Numbered from the stretch's first letter, positions 40,537 through 52,884 are shown. The stretch is DNA of 64,000 nucleotides from Ceratotherium simum simum (GCF_000283155.1 NW_004454171.1:15553707-15617706), one strand, 5' to 3'. Program-made: numbers and translations. Notes: generated by a model from the letters alone, not told the origin.

Positions 40537-42160
40537 ATTCAGTTCCATTTGAATACTACAACTGAAAATGAAAATCTGTAAAATCAAAATTATATGTGAG
40601 ATGGTGTCCAAAATCTAAAAATACTTGAGAAGAACCAAAGTTGCAACATGTCAGTATGTATTTAAAGATTTCTCTCTTAAAGAAAGCTCATTTGAATAAT
40701 TGCTCAAATATTTTTAGGCAATTATATCTAAATGAGAGTAGAAATGATTCTGCCACCAAAACTCTCAGGTACCTGCTCTTCAGTGCCAAAGGAAGGCAGG
40801 TAAACGTCCTGGCAGAACCACAGCAATTTCTGGACAAAGAATCTGTTCCTATTATATAGGACTCTTGAAGACTCTCTAAATTGTGCTAGGCATCAAAACT
40901 TTGTTTTTACTTTGTGGAGACATTCTTATAGTTAGCGCAGGTCATATAGAATTGTCTAAATAACAAAACAAATTCTATGCTCTTTGTTCATTATTTCTAT
41001 ACCATTTTTGGAGTGAAGACTACTAAGATGAAAGTTAACTTTATCTAACTCCTGGCACGGAACTTGCCCAACAATGAAGAATGCCTTAAAATAATCATAT
41101 GTAGTTTTTGAAAGAACTAAAAAATGGTAAATTTAAGAAACCCTCAGGACTAATATGCTCTTTAAAATAGTTGAATTTAACTGTCAGGCTAATGCTGACT
41201 TCTAATATTTTCAATGATAGAGAAAATTTTTCTGTCATAATTTCTGTCACCATATAAACAGGATGACATTTTCTACCCACTTGATAATTCAGTTTTGAAA
41301 TAACATTTGAAACTTATTTTGGTAATTTACTTTTTCCTAGAACAGACTGTAATACTTATAACCTCTTTTAGTTCAGAATACTAAAGTTCTCTTAAGCATC
41401 CTTTCACAGAGAGGGCTGGGAAGTAAATCTCACTAAAATAATAAGGAACCCAAACTCAGCATCTTGTTTAGAATCTGAACTGTTGTCTTGGTTAAGAACT
41501 ATAAAATGAAGTAACTAATTCAGTTGCCCTTGTGTTGGAAAATTTAGCAGCCCACGAGGACCAGATTACCATACAGACCAGAATCTAGAAAGGCCATTTG
41601 TATAAGGGAACGATGTGTGCAGTTAAAAAACAGATTTGATTTGCTTAAAAAAATCATACAAATACTGCTACATGACTCTATAATGTAAATTATCTTTTGC
41701 TTTTGATATTTACTATAGTTTTGAAGATATATTTCCTTGGAAAGTTTAATTCTAAAATATCAGTGGGGAAAACACAACAGGCAGGCATAAGTTGTTTGAA
41801 TTTCATATCACTGTGGTGAGAGGGAACAACTTATAATTTCATATCCCACTATTCCCCATAGGTGCCAGGTGAGAAAAGCAGCAAACAGCCTTCTGTGCAG
41901 ATGCGAATTCCTGGCATTTCATGGAGCAATTAATGCTGGTGCCAGACAGGTGTGCCATCAGGAAGAAAACGAACAGCTTTGTCTACAGCTGTATCATCAA
42001 TCAAGCCAGTTGCTACCTTTCTAAATGCTACAATTTTTCCATCAATCAATATCTTTATAAGTATACAATATCTGTTTCATTTTAAAAGGACTTATTTTTG
42101 AAAGAACACACCCTAATTCCATTTAAGATCCTATAATCAAATTCCTAAAATTAAGATCTC
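40537..42160. other. Unclassified intron-like sequence, no gene seen
   Basis: About 1.6 kb largely free of repeats I can name. Two GC-richer patches, near 40770-40850 and 41860-41990, were read on both strands for LDL-receptor-A or MAM exons. Neither gives a cysteine pattern with splice sites. Confidence 0.4.
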
Positions 42161-42164
42161 ACTA

Positions 42165-42480
42165 TTCTTTTCATTTATTCATTCAATGTAAGTATATTGA
42201 GCATATTCTAACAATAAAGCACATTTAGGAAAATGGAAAAGTGACTGGAAAGGGGGCTACAGCGCATTGAAGATAACATGTGTCAGAGCCTGAGCATTCT
42301 CCTGATAACGTTATTTCATTTAATTCCCACATCATCTCTATATGATAGTTATTATGCTTATTTTGGTTGATGAGAAAGCTGGAGTTCAGAGTTAAAGTAC
42401 TTGGCTTAGTGTTACACTGTAAGTAGCAGAGCTACGAGGTGAAGAATGAAGTGACAGGGCCCCTGTACCACTACTCCCCT
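42165..42480 (-). mobile_element. MIR SINE, antisense
   Basis: TTTAATTCCCACATCATCTC, GGTTGATGAGAAAGCTGGAG, TAAAGTACTTGGCTTAGTGT and AGTAGCAGAGCTACGAGGTG are the reverse complement of MIR. The 42165-42290 part is less certain. Confidence 0.75.
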
Positions 42481-43063
42481 TGATAATGTGGTGTGCAGTG
42501 GTCGGGGGTGGGGCTGCAATAAAATAAATCGACAACTACTACAGGATAAGAAGATGTAGGTGTCTATAAGGAAGAGCTCTTCCTCTGTGGGCAGGCAGCT
42601 ACACGAAGATGGCAGTCATCCAGTTTGGCTTGATTCTTCTTGAGGTAGCATGGTGCAGTTCCTCACTTCTTTAATTGTTCATCTAAATATGAATGTCCTA
42701 TGGATGTCAATTTATCATCCAAAGGGAGAAGGTTCTGAGTCAAATAAATATGATGAATCCTATAAATCATACCCCTCTTTGGGAGATTTAAAAATATACT
42801 AACATATTAAAGGATCAGAATTTCCACAATATAGAAACTATTTCTTTATACAACAAAGTATATTTCCAACTTATTTGACTAAGGAACTTATTTATTTACT
42901 TACTTATTTAGTAGAACTCTGAATATCTTGTAGATTACTACTCTAGTGATGCACAGGACAAGTTTTACAAACCCTGATATTAAAACAAACAAGCAAAAAG
43001 CATAATTAGAGAAGTTAGTTTCCAGTTCTGAGAGGGGCACTTAGCGGTGTGGCTTGGAGATTT
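42481..43063. other. Unclassified sequence, no gene seen
   Basis: Nothing recognised beyond a short TTAT-rich tract near 42885-42910. Confidence 0.35.
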
Positions 43064-43513
43064 TATTAGTTTCTTATGGCTGCTGTAACACAGCATGACA
43101 AAGGGTAGCTTTAAACAACAGAAACTTATTCACTCACAGTTGCTAAGGCTAGAAGCCTGAAATCAAGGTGTCAGCAGGGCCCTGCTCTCCGTGAGGGCTC
43201 CAGGGGAGAATCCTTCCTTCCATCTTTGTAGCTTCTGTTGTTTACTGGCAATCTGAGCGTTCCTTGGCTTGTAGACACATCCCTTCAATCATATGGCATT
43301 CTCCTTGTGTGTCCTCAAATCATCTTCCCTCTAGGTGTCTGTGTCCATATCTCCTTCTTCTCAAAAGGATGCCAGTCATTGGGTTAGGGTCCACCTTAAT
43401 CCAGTGTGACGTCATTTTAACTCATTATATCTGCAATGACTCTATTTCCAGCTAAGGTCACATTCACAGGTTCTAGGTGGACATGAGTTTTGGGGGGTAC
43501 TGGACCAACCCAG
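43064..43513 (-). mobile_element. MLT1-type (MaLR) solo LTR, antisense
   Basis: The plus strand begins TTATTAGTTTCTTATGGCTG, runs through AACAACAGAAACTTATTCAC, AGGGGAGAATCCTTCCTTCC and GTTCCTTGGCTTGTAGACAC, and ends near CATGAGTTTTGGGGGGTACT. This is the reverse complement of an MLT1-class LTR. No internal region accompanies it and it has no coding sequence. Confidence 0.88.
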
Positions 43514-43539
43514 CACTGGAATATCTACTGTTTTTTAAG

Positions 43540-44485
43540 GTAAATTTCTTGGGCTTTTGAGGTATAAAATCCTATCATTAGAAAGTATTTCGTTATTTTA
43601 TTTCATTTTATGTCCTACATATTGACCAGAACCACAAAAAGAGTATTAAATAATAATATTAGCAGTAGATATTCTTGACATGATCTTGATTTTAATGAAA
43701 ATACTTCCATTGTTTCCTTCTTTAATTTGATAGATCATCTTTAACATGTTAAAGTAATATCATTCTATATATAAGAAATGGTTGTTAAATTTAACCAAAT
43801 ATTTTCAGTACCTATCAGCTTGTTATGATTTATTTTCAGTGATTTCCTTGGTTACATTAACAGTTTGTTACTTTAAAACATTATTAAAATGTTGTAAGAT
43901 CCTCATCTCACAGTGTATAATTATTATATTACTGAATTTAATTTGCTAGCATTTTAAGTTTCTGCACATTTATATTCAGAGGGAGTTAGAACTATGGTTT
44001 TCTTACTTTTTCTAATTTTTGGAGGCTTCATTATCAGTGACATATTAGCTTCATAAAATAAATTCTATCATTTCAGATGATTGAATAGTTTCTTTGGGCA
44101 TTATCAGTTCACTAAAATTTGATAGAATTCAGCAGTATCTATCCCAGGAGACAAAATTGGACGACATTTGTTGATATCCTTATTTGATAGTTAATGGTTT
44201 ATTCAGGTTTTCTGCTTTGTTAGTTAATTTTGGTAATTTTTCTCCTAGAAAATTAACAGTTTCTTTGACATTTTCAAATAATCACAGAGTCTCCATATGC
44301 TTATTATTTCCCCTTTAGCAAGTCAACATTTATGTAATTATGTTTTTCCTCCTTTTTTAAAACTAAAAATTGGTGGAGTTTTGTCTATTTTGTCTACTTT
44401 TAAAAATAACATACTCTTGTATTTATCATTTCAATTGTTTTTCTTTTTTCCAAATTAGTAACTCTTTCTCCAGATTTTCTTAATA
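43540..44485 (-). mobile_element. Highly diverged L1-like fragment, antisense
   Basis: Weak but ordered antisense ORF2 landmarks are visible: a GGAGGCTTCATTATCAGTGA stretch, AAATTTGATAGAATTCAGCA, and GTTTATTCAGGTTTTCTGCT. The divergence is high and boundaries are uncertain. Confidence 0.45.
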
Positions 44486-45293
44486 TTACATTATTTTTTG
44501 AAATAATTTCAAGCTTACAGAAAAGTTGCAAGAATAGTATATCTCCCATCTTCTCTTTAAACAAATTCACAAATGTTTGTGTTTTCCCCATTGCCCTATC
44601 TGTATATGAATATGCATATCTACATATGCATTTTTCAGAAGCATTTGAAATTATATTGGAGATATTGTGCCATTTTATGCACAAACACTTTCATGTTTGT
44701 TTCCTATAAACAAGGATGTTTAACTACAGCAAAATCACAAAACCAGAAAATTTGACAATAATATAATACCAGTATCCAATCCACAGTCCATATTTATATC
44801 TGTCAATTCTTCTGCTTACATCCTTGATAGCTATGTTTCCCCCTGGTGCAGGATCAAATCCATTATCACACATTGCATTTAGTTTTCATGAATCTTTAGT
44901 CTCTTATATGCAAGAGTTCGTCATCCTGTCTTTTCCTCCTTAGTCTCGCTATATTACATGAGGACAAGCCAGTTATCTCAGAAAGGACTTGAATTTGGGT
45001 TTGAGGAATCCTTAGGATTAGATTCAGGTCATGCATTTTAGCAGGAATATTACAGAATAATCATGGATCCTTCTCAGTCCACCGTATCAGGAGGCATGAT
45101 ATTGATTTCTCCTAAAATCCTTGATGTTTACTTTGAACAACTGGTTAAGGTAGAGTCAGTCACATCTCTCCACCATAAAGTAATTATTTTTTCTTAAATA
45201 ATTATTAATTTTTATGCAAATATATGTGACTATGAAAACATGCTGCCCTCATCAAACATTCAGCAACTAGTTGTAGTTCCCACTGATGATTTT

Positions 45294-45867
45294 TCTTTCT
45301 TTCCTTTCTTCCTTCCTTCCTTTCTTCCTTCATGGTAAGGACACTTAACATGAGATCAACCCTCAACAAATTTTAAGTCTGCAATGCAGTATCGTTAACT
45401 ATAGGCACCTGTTGTACAGCAAATCTCTAGAACTTTTTCATCTTGCATAACTGAAACTTTATACCCATTGAACAGCAACTTCCCATTTCCCCCTGTCCCT
45501 AGCTCCTGGCAACCACCACTGTACTCTCTGCTTCTATGAGTCTGACTATTTTAGATACCTCATATAAGTGGAATCATATGGTATCTGTCCTTCTGTAACT
45601 GGCTTATTTCATTTAGCATATTCCAGGTTCATCCATGTTGTCATATATGGCAGGTTTTCCTTTTTTATGGCTGAATAATATTCCATTGCATGTATATACC
45701 ACCTCTTCTTTATCCTTTCATCCATCAATGTACATTTAGATTGTTTCCATATCTTGGCTATTGTGAATAATGCTGCAATGTACAGGGGAGTGCAGCTATC
45801 TCTTCAAGATCCTGATTCCAATTCTTTTGGATACACACCCAGAAGTGGGATTGCTGGTTCATGTGGT
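45294..45867 (-). mobile_element. L1 3' end, antisense, inserted in older LINE
   Basis: A TTTC/TTCC-rich tail (45291-45333) is followed by antisense L1 3' sequence: TTGTACAGCAAATCTCTAGA, CTGGCAACCACCACTGTACT, ATGGCTGAATAATATTCCAT, CACCCAGAAGTGGGATTGCT. CCACTGATGATTTT at 45280-45293 is repeated exactly at 45868-45881, and the older LINE resumes there. Confidence 0.92.
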
Positions 45868-46318
45868 CCACTGATGATTTTCTAACATCTCCATTCCATA
45901 TAAGTTGATTTTCTACTGTGAAAAAGAGTTTTGCCTTTCCCCTTTTTGTTTACTTGTTTATGCATTTATATTACTACAGCCTCCTAGATTTGTATTTCAT
46001 CCAAAGTGTTATAATCTATTATGATTATGTATTCTGGTTATAAAATTATTCCATATTAGGCTAATAGGAGCCCCTATAAACTGTCTTCTATGAACTTTTC
46101 AAATGTGCTTACCATTCGTTGATCACATCCTTTTTTCTTGCACAACAAAATGTTCCAAACTCCACTTGTATTTTGTCTCTTCTCCAGACTTGATATCCGC
46201 CTTTGCTCTAAAGAGCCCTGATTCTTTTTAGTGGAGAATGATATTTTAAATATCAAGATCATTTTTAGTAACATGTCATTGCTCCTAGGCCTTCTCAGTG
46301 GACAGAGCTATGAAATAT

Positions 46319-46490
46319 ATATATATATATGTATGCGTACACATGTGTCCATATATATTTCTATGTCTGTTTGTCTATCTATCTGTCTGTCTACTATCCA
46401 TCCAACCATCCATCCATCCATCCATCCATCCATCCAACTAGCTACCTACCCACATATTCATCTATCCATCCACCCATCCATCCATCCACC
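46319..46490. repeat. Microsatellite cluster (TA, TCTG/TATC, CATC units)
   Basis: A short TA run is followed by imperfect TATC/TGTC units and then CATC/CCAT units, including an unbroken run of about seven CATC near 46405-46435. The plus frame reads as a repetitive IHPS peptide, which is a repeat artefact. Confidence 0.95.
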
Positions 46491-46560
46491 ATGAATTTAT
46501 ATGGATACCACCAATTTTAATCCAACATCACATTTTCCTATTTGTCACTCTAACCTACAA

Positions 46561-46855
46561 CAGAAATAGCTTAGCACCAATTTTAATCAATCTTTGTATT
46601 TAACTGCTCAAATCTAGAATATGCAGAAGACATTCTAATCAGAAGTGCCAACCTACATCACTATTAAAAGCAAGCCAACTAATTAGAACTTGATATTTGT
46701 TCATAGTTTTTTAAGGTAAAATTTAAATAAAGTGCATGTGTCACAATCTGATGTTTTGACAAATGCATGCACAAAAACCACAAATGTAGAACACTTACAT
46801 CACCCTAGAAAGTTCTCTCATGTTCCTTTCCATTGTATGTCTGTATATTCAGCAT
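46561..46855. other. Unclassified sequence
   Basis: No exon. The text near 46720-46800 (AAATGCATGCACAAAAACCA) resembles a LINE 3' piece but is too diverged to place. Confidence 0.3.
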
Positions 46856-49060
46856 ATACCTGTCCATTTCTACAAAGAGACTTTATGGGATTTCAGATAG
46901 GATCATATTGAATCTATAAGTAAAACTGGGAAGAAATCGCATGTTAATGATATTGGGTCTTCCAGTTTATGAACATGGTAAATCTCTCCATTTATTTAGG
47001 TCTTTCCTAAATTCTCTTGACAATATTTTGCAGTTTCTAGTGTAGAGGTCTTGCACATCTTTTATTAAATGTATTCCCAAGTACTTTATTTTTTTGACAG
47101 TATTATAAATAAAATTATTTTCTAATTTTAATTTCTATCTCTTTGCTAATTTGTACAATTGATTTCTGTCTATTGCCCTTGTATCCTGCAACCTTATAAA
47201 ATTTACTTAAGAGTTCTAATAGTTGCCTTATAGATTGCTTAGAATTTTTTATGTAGACAACTGATTAATTTATATGCCTTTATACTTTTTCTTTTCAACT
47301 CTATATGCTTGTCTTTTCTTACCTTATTGCACAAACTAGGACTTTCAGGACAATTGTTAAATAAAAGGGGGGCTTTTGGACTACCTTACCTTGTTTCAAG
47401 TCTTAAGGTGAAATAATTCAATATTTCACATTTACGTGTGATATTAACTATATGTTCTTCACAGCTCTCCTTTCTCAGTTTGAGGAAGCTCCCTTTTATT
47501 CCTAGTTTACATCAAGTTTTATCATGAAGGAGTGTTGAATTTTATCCATGCCTTTCCTGCACCTAAATGAGAAGATCATGTGATTTTCTTCTCTATTCTG
47601 TTAAGGTGGTAAGTTACATTATTTGATTTTTGAACATTAAGTCAAACATATTTCTAGATAAAAAGTATTGTTAAAGATTTCACATCGATGTTCACGGGGG
47701 ATATTGGTCTCTAAATTTCTTTTGTTGTAGTTGCTGGTCTGGATTGGTATTGGCATTATAGTGGCATCCTAAAGACAATTGGGAAGTACTCCCTTTTCCT
47801 TATATCCTGAAAGAGTCTGTGTAAGTTGATATTATTTCATGCTTAAAGCTTAATAGATTTCACCAATGAAGCCATCTGAGGTTAAAGTTGGGTTCGTGGA
47901 AAATGTTGTATTATGAATTCAATGTCTGTAATAGATATAGCTTATTAAGATTTGTTTCAATTATAAGTTGTTTTTAAAGGTATTTGCTCATTTCTTCCAA
48001 GCTGTTGAATTTTTTTAGAATAAAGTTATTATTCACAATAGTTATTCCTCAGTATTATTTTAATGTCAGTAGAGATTGTGGTGATATTTGCTCTTTCATT
48101 CCTGACATTAGTAAGTTATATTTTCTCCCTTTAATTTTGATCAGTTTAGTTATGGATTTATTAAATTTATTAATCTTTCAGAGAAACAATTTTTGGCCTT
48201 TTTAATATTCTCCTATTGTTTAATATTTACTCTTTTTTATTTTTTTCTTCCGCATAATTGCTTCATGTTTAATTTCTTTGTTTTTCAATCTTCCTAAGTT
48301 GGAAATTCAGATAATTGATTTTAAATCTTCTTCATTTGTAATATAAATAATTAATACTATGTATTTCCTTTTAACCACTGATTTAGCAATAATTGTAACC
48401 ATATTTTATTCATCATGAATTTTAATTATCATTCATTTTGAAATACTTTCATTTCTCTTGTGATTTCTTCTTTGGATGCATGAGTTATTTTTCTGTCACT
48501 GTCAAAAAGTTGTAGATTTTATAAATATATATTATTACTATTCATATATAACATTTATGGTGTGATCAGATAACATACACTGTAATATTTAGTCCTTTGA
48601 TATTTATTAAGATTTTTTATATTTATTGAGACATTGCCCCAGCATGTGGTAATTTTTGCTGAACATTCCACTCACATTTGAAAACAATTTGTAGACTGAG
48701 GATCTAGGGTGTGGTTTTCTCTAAACAGCTAAATTAGCTCAAGGTGGTTCCTAGTGTAATTCAGATTTCTTATATTCTTAACGAATAGTCTGCCTAGTTC
48801 TAAGAATTAATAACAGAGAGGTAATCAAATCTCTGACTATAATTGTGAATTTTTCTATTTTTACTTTAATTCTGTCAGGCATTTTGAAGCTCTGTTACAC
48901 ATACACATTTCCGATTGTTATATTTTCTTGATAAACTTGCTGCTTTATCATAATGAAATGTCCCTCTATCAATTGTAATATTTTTTCCAAAAGTCTATTT
49001 TTGTATTAATTTACACACTATGTATATGATATGTTTGCTGTTTTCAAGAGAAATGTTTTA

Positions 49061-49328
49061 TTTTTTGGTTTATTTATTTGTTTGTTTATTTATTTATATT
49101 TTTGCTGAGGAAGATTCGTCCTGAACTAACATCTGTTGCCAATCCTCCTCTTTTTGCTTGAGGAAGATTTGCCCTGAGCTAACTAAGATTGGCTATCTGT
49201 GCCAATCTTCCCCTACTTTGTATGTGGGTTGCCACTACAGCATGGCCGCCGATGAACCGTGTAGGTCTGTGCCTGGGAACCGAAGCAGAGCGTGCCTAAC
49301 TGAACCACTAGGCCATGGGGCTAGACCC
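49061..49328 (-). mobile_element. ERE SINE (older subtype) with 17-bp duplication, in L1
   Basis: A TTTA-rich tail, then TTTTGCTGAGGAAGATTCGT, CTACTTTGTATGTGGGTTGC, GTGTAGGTCTGTGCCTGGGA, AACCACTAGGCCATGGGGCT on the plus strand. TCAAGAGAAATGTTTTA at 49044-49060 and TCAAGAGAAATATTTTA at 49329-49345 differ at one base. Confidence 0.95.
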
Positions 49329-50658
49329 TCAAGAGAAATATTTTAAATATAAAGTCACAGATAGGTTGAAAGTAAAAGGTTGGAAAAACATACACCAAAT
49401 TGTTGCATCATGCTTTTTAAAATCCAATCAGAAATCTCCACATTTTAATTGGTGTGGTTAGGCTAGTTACATTCGATATAATTAATGTAATGGCAAGATT
49501 TACGTCTTTCATTTTATTATTTTTTTTATATGTCCCATTTCTTTTTTATTATTCTCTACCTTCTTTTCTGCATTCTTTTGACTATTTTTAGTTCTTCATT
49601 TTAATTCCTCTGTTAAGTTTTCAACTGTATGTCTTTACATTATATTTTAGTGGCTGGTCTGGTGATTGTATATGCATACTTAACTATCACAGTCTAGAGT
49701 TAATATTGTTCTTTGTGCCAAATTTAGGGACCTTGGTACAGTTTAATTCCACTCACCTACTCTTTGTGCTATTTTTGTCATATCTAACTACATATGATAT
49801 AAAAGGTGCAAAGTATGCATGTTTTCTTTTAAAAAGTCATATATCTTCTAAAGAAGTTAATAGAAGAAAAGAGAAAATGTAGTCTTGTATATTTACCCAC
49901 ACAATTATCATTTCTAGTTCTCTTCCTTCCTTCTGAGGATTCAAGTTTCAATCTGGTGTCATTTACTTGCAGCTTGAAACACGTTCTTTAACATTTTTTT
50001 ATAGTGCATGCTGATGTAAAATTACATCTCTCATTTTTCATTTATCTAAAAATGTCTTCATTTTTTCTTCATTTTTGAAGGATATTTTCACTAGATACAA
50101 AACTCTGCGTAGACTCCCCTCTGTGGGGGGAGGTCCTCCCTCCCCCTATTTTAGCATGTTAAATATATTCTTCCAATATCTTTGGGCCTATATATTTTTT
50201 TTTTTCTGATGAGAAGTATGCTATCATTGTTCCATTTTGTATAAATTGTTTTTTATTTTTATGGTGCCTTTCAAGATTTTCTCTTTATTTTTTATTTTTA
50301 TCAGTTGAATTAGGAGGTTCTGAGGTATACTGTTTTTCATTTTCTTTATCCTGACAATCCTGATCATTTTAAGTAGATATTTTCCAAAAATTGGAAATTT
50401 TTTGATAGTTATTTGTTCAGATATTTTTCTGCCTCAAGTTTTCCCCTCTCCTTGTGTTGTTTTTTTTTTACACGTACATAAGAATGTTTCATGTTCTCTG
50501 GATCACTAAGGCTCTCATCAGTTTATTTTCATTTTTTTCTCTTCTTAACTAATTTCCAGTTAGTAGATCTGTCTTCAAGTTCAATGATCTTTCTTCTCTT
50601 CCTCTAATCCGCCTTTTAAGTCCATCCAGAAAATTTTATTTCAGATATTGCACTTTTT

Positions 50659-51181
50659 TTTTTTTTTTTTTCATTGCAGTAACATTGGTTTATAACATTG
50701 CAAAAATTTCAGGTGTACATCATTGTACTTCTATTTCTGCATNNNNNNNNNNNNNNNNNNNNNNNNNNNNNNNNNNNNNNNNNNNNNNNNNNNNNNNNNN
50801 NNNNNNNNNNNNNNNNNNNNNNNNNNNNNNNNNNNNNNNNNNNNNNNNNNNNNNNNNNNNNNNNNNNNNNNNNNNNNNNNNNNNNNNNNNNNNNNNNNNN
50901 NNNNNNNNNNNNNNNNNNNNNNNNNNNNNNNNNNNNNNNNNNNNNNNNNNNNNNNNNNNNNNNNNNNNNNNNNNNNNNNNNNNNNNNNNNNNNNNNNNNN
51001 NNNNNNNNNNNNNNNNNNNNNNNNNNNNNNNNNNNNNNNNNNNNCCTTCATTAAGTAGTAGATAATAACAACAATAAACAAACACATAGGGACAGAGATT
51101 GGATTGGTGGTTACCAGAGGGGAAGGGGGGAGGGTGGAGGGTGAAAGGGATAATTCGGTACATGTGTGTGGTGATGGGTAT
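50659..51181 (-). mobile_element. Young L1 3' end with internal inversion, around an assembly gap
   Basis: Left of the gap is a T run and antisense L1 3' tail (AACATTGGTTTATAACATTG, CAGGTGTACATCATTGTACT). Right of the gap is sense L1 3' UTR (GATTGGTGGTTACCAGAGGG through ACATGTGTGTGGTGATGGGT). TATTGCACTTTTT at 50646-50658 is repeated at 51182-51194, bracketing both parts as one insertion. The order fits a 5'-inverted L1. Confidence 0.85.
50743..51044. other. Assembly gap, 302 N
   Basis: A run of undetermined bases inside the inverted L1. The true length and content are unknown. The X-filled open frames across it have no meaning. Confidence 1.
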
Positions 51182-52302
51182 TATTGCACTTTTTAATTCT
51201 CGAAATTCCCTTTGGTTCTTTTTCCTCCTCCTCCTTCATCTTCAGTTTTATTTCTTTGCTGAGATCCTCTATATATATTTCTTCATTATCGCTATATTTT
51301 TCTTTAACTCCTCAAACACATTTGTAATACCTGCTTTAAATCCCTTGTTTACTAAACCTAAGTTTTCCCTCATCTTGGGCTCAATTTCTATTGATTGTTT
51401 TTTTTTTTCCTCTCAAATGTGTGTCAAAGTTTCCTGTTTCTTGACATGTGTAATTTGCTTTTTACTTGTATGCTAGAATTGTAGATGATACATTGCAGCA
51501 AATTATCGTGTTCCTTAGAAGTGTGTTATAGTTTTTTCTAGCAATTAAATTCCTGTCAGATCTTTTTGGTCCATTCAGCCTTAGTTTTATTATTTGTTAG
51601 GTTAGGTGCAATAAAATTTTCAACTTAATTCTAGTTTATGCTCCTTATTCATAATTTAGGGTCGTCTTGTGGTCTCATTCGAATGCTTGAAGTATTGGTA
51701 CCACATTTCAACTCTGGATGTGCTGGAACTTTAATGTGTCCTCAAATTTCATGGTTCTGGAAAAACTACTTAGTCCTCAGTCCTGCAGCATGTCATCTCT
51801 CTGTATGGAGCCTCACTCTGTGCCCATACAGCCTAACTCTTATCCAAACACTTGTGATTAATCCCCACAAAATCTCCTAGGGCAGCCACTTTGCCCCGTT
51901 CCCTTATCCCAGATACTCAGCCACTTCGGCAGTCAGGAATTCTAATCTCTCTCTTGGCTTAGTGACCCTGCTCCTATTTTAGGGCTCTACCTCTGCTCCG
52001 TGGTAGAAAAATTTCCTCATGCAGAAATCTGTGGCAATCCTGGGGCAATCATGGAGTTCACTTTTTGTATTCCCGCCTACCAAGGATCACAGTTCTATGC
52101 TGCCTGTTGTATAATGCTTAAAAAGATTTGCTGCATATATTACATCCAAATCTATAGTTGTTTTTGACAAAGGATAAGACCAGTACCAGCTTTTCTGCCA
52201 TAGATGGAAGCATAAGTCTCCCACAACATTATTTTATGTTCTAACGTCTTATGTTTTCTGATTCTTTTATTATTAACCTGTTTCAATAATAAGCATTCCT
52301 AA

Positions 52303-52345
52303 TATACACACACACACACAAATACACACAAACACACATACACAA
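52303..52345. repeat. CA microsatellite, interrupted
   Basis: CACACACACACACA followed by AATACACACAAACACACATACACA. It lies at the edge of the antisense L1. Confidence 0.95.
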
Positions 52346-52435
52346 GCATTTGTGAGATAGATATAGATACACACCCCTCACGGCAAAAGTATGCATTCAT
52401 CTCATATGTTATGATAATTAAACTTTTCATATTTA

Positions 52436-52875
52436 TTTATTTATTCATTTATTTACTTATTTTTATAGCATAGGGACCACGGAGCACTTTCAGGCTCTGC
52501 GTGATGGAGTTCCAGACAGGACATGCATGATCCCTTTTATTTCTTCTTCCTTTCTTATCTCTAGGAAATCCCACCTTGACTTTTTTTTTTTTTGAGGAAG
52601 ATCAGCCCTGAGCTAACATCCATGCTAATCCTCCTCTTTTTGCTGAGGAAGACCGGCTCTGAGCTAACATATATTGCCAATCCTCCTCCTTTTTCTCCCC
52701 CAAAGCCCCAGTAGATAGTTGTATGTCGTAGTTGCACATCCTTCTAGTTGCTGTAGGTGGGATGCGGCCTCAGCATGGCCGGAGAAGCGGTGCGTCGGTG
52801 CGCACCCGGGATCCAAACTCGGGCCCCCAGTAGCGGAGCACACGTACTTAACCACTAAGCCACGGGGCTGGCCCC
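52436..52875 (-). mobile_element. ERE SINE (long subtype) with apparent 3' transduced segment
   Basis: The SINE body is at 52581-52875: TTTGAGGAAGATCAGCCCTG, CCAGTAGATAGTTGTATGTC, CACCCGGGATCC and CCACGGGGCTGGCCCC on the plus strand. There is no duplication next to its T run. Instead TCATATTTA at 52427-52435 matches 52876-52884. Between the left copy and the SINE lie a TTTA-rich tract (52436-52465) and about 115 bases of unique DNA. In SINE direction this is body, A run, unique segment, second A-rich tail, as a 3' transduction would give. Confidence 0.7.
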
Positions 52876-52884
52876 TCATATTTA

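Larger units (their letters stand above)
44490..46560 (-). mobile_element. Ancient L1M-type 3' region, antisense, split by a younger L1
   Basis: AATTTCAAGCTTACAGAAAA, AGTCCATATTTATATCTGTC, GATTAGATTCAGGTCATGCA, AATATTACAGAATAATCATG, and after the interruption GGCTAATAGGAGCCCCTATA and TTTTTAGTGGAGAATGATAT follow a well-known ancient LINE 3' region in reverse. The tetranucleotide tract at 46319-46490 sits where this family normally has a short simple repeat. Subfamily not resolved. Confidence 0.65.
46856..52250 (-). mobile_element. Long ancient L1, antisense, nested
   Basis: Going left to right, the plus strand shows antisense ORF2 from RT-side to 5' side: CATATTGAATCTATAAGTAA, TATTTAGGTCTTTCCTAAAT, GAGGAAGCTCCCTTTTATTC, TTTCACCAATGAAGCCATCT, then ORF1-side (AAAATGTCTTCATTTTTTCT) and, after 51195, 5' UTR-like sequence. 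It is interrupted by an ERE (49061-49328) and a younger inverted L1 holding an assembly gap (50659-51181). The frames at 47984-48205 and 51099-51476 are not genes. Confidence 0.75.

Noticed and set aside
40750..40860. Possible minus-strand exon with CAG/GT boundaries and two adjacent cysteines, considered as an LDL-receptor-A exon
   Set aside because: No calcium-binding acidic motif (C-DG-DC-D-SDE), no consistent phase, and stops in the frame that would suit the MAM exons.
41860..42000. GC-richer patch considered as a coding or conserved element
   Set aside because: Short frames with stops on both strands; conservation cannot be judged from one sequence.
46380..46490. Regular short repeats considered as a CRISPR-like array
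   Set aside because: Units are four bases long without spacers, in vertebrate DNA; this is a microsatellite.
46231..46520. Repetitive IHPSIHPS peptide
   Set aside because: It is the translation of a CATC microsatellite.
50685..51163. Open frames of 111-147 codons filled with X
   Set aside because: They exist only because the N run has no stops.
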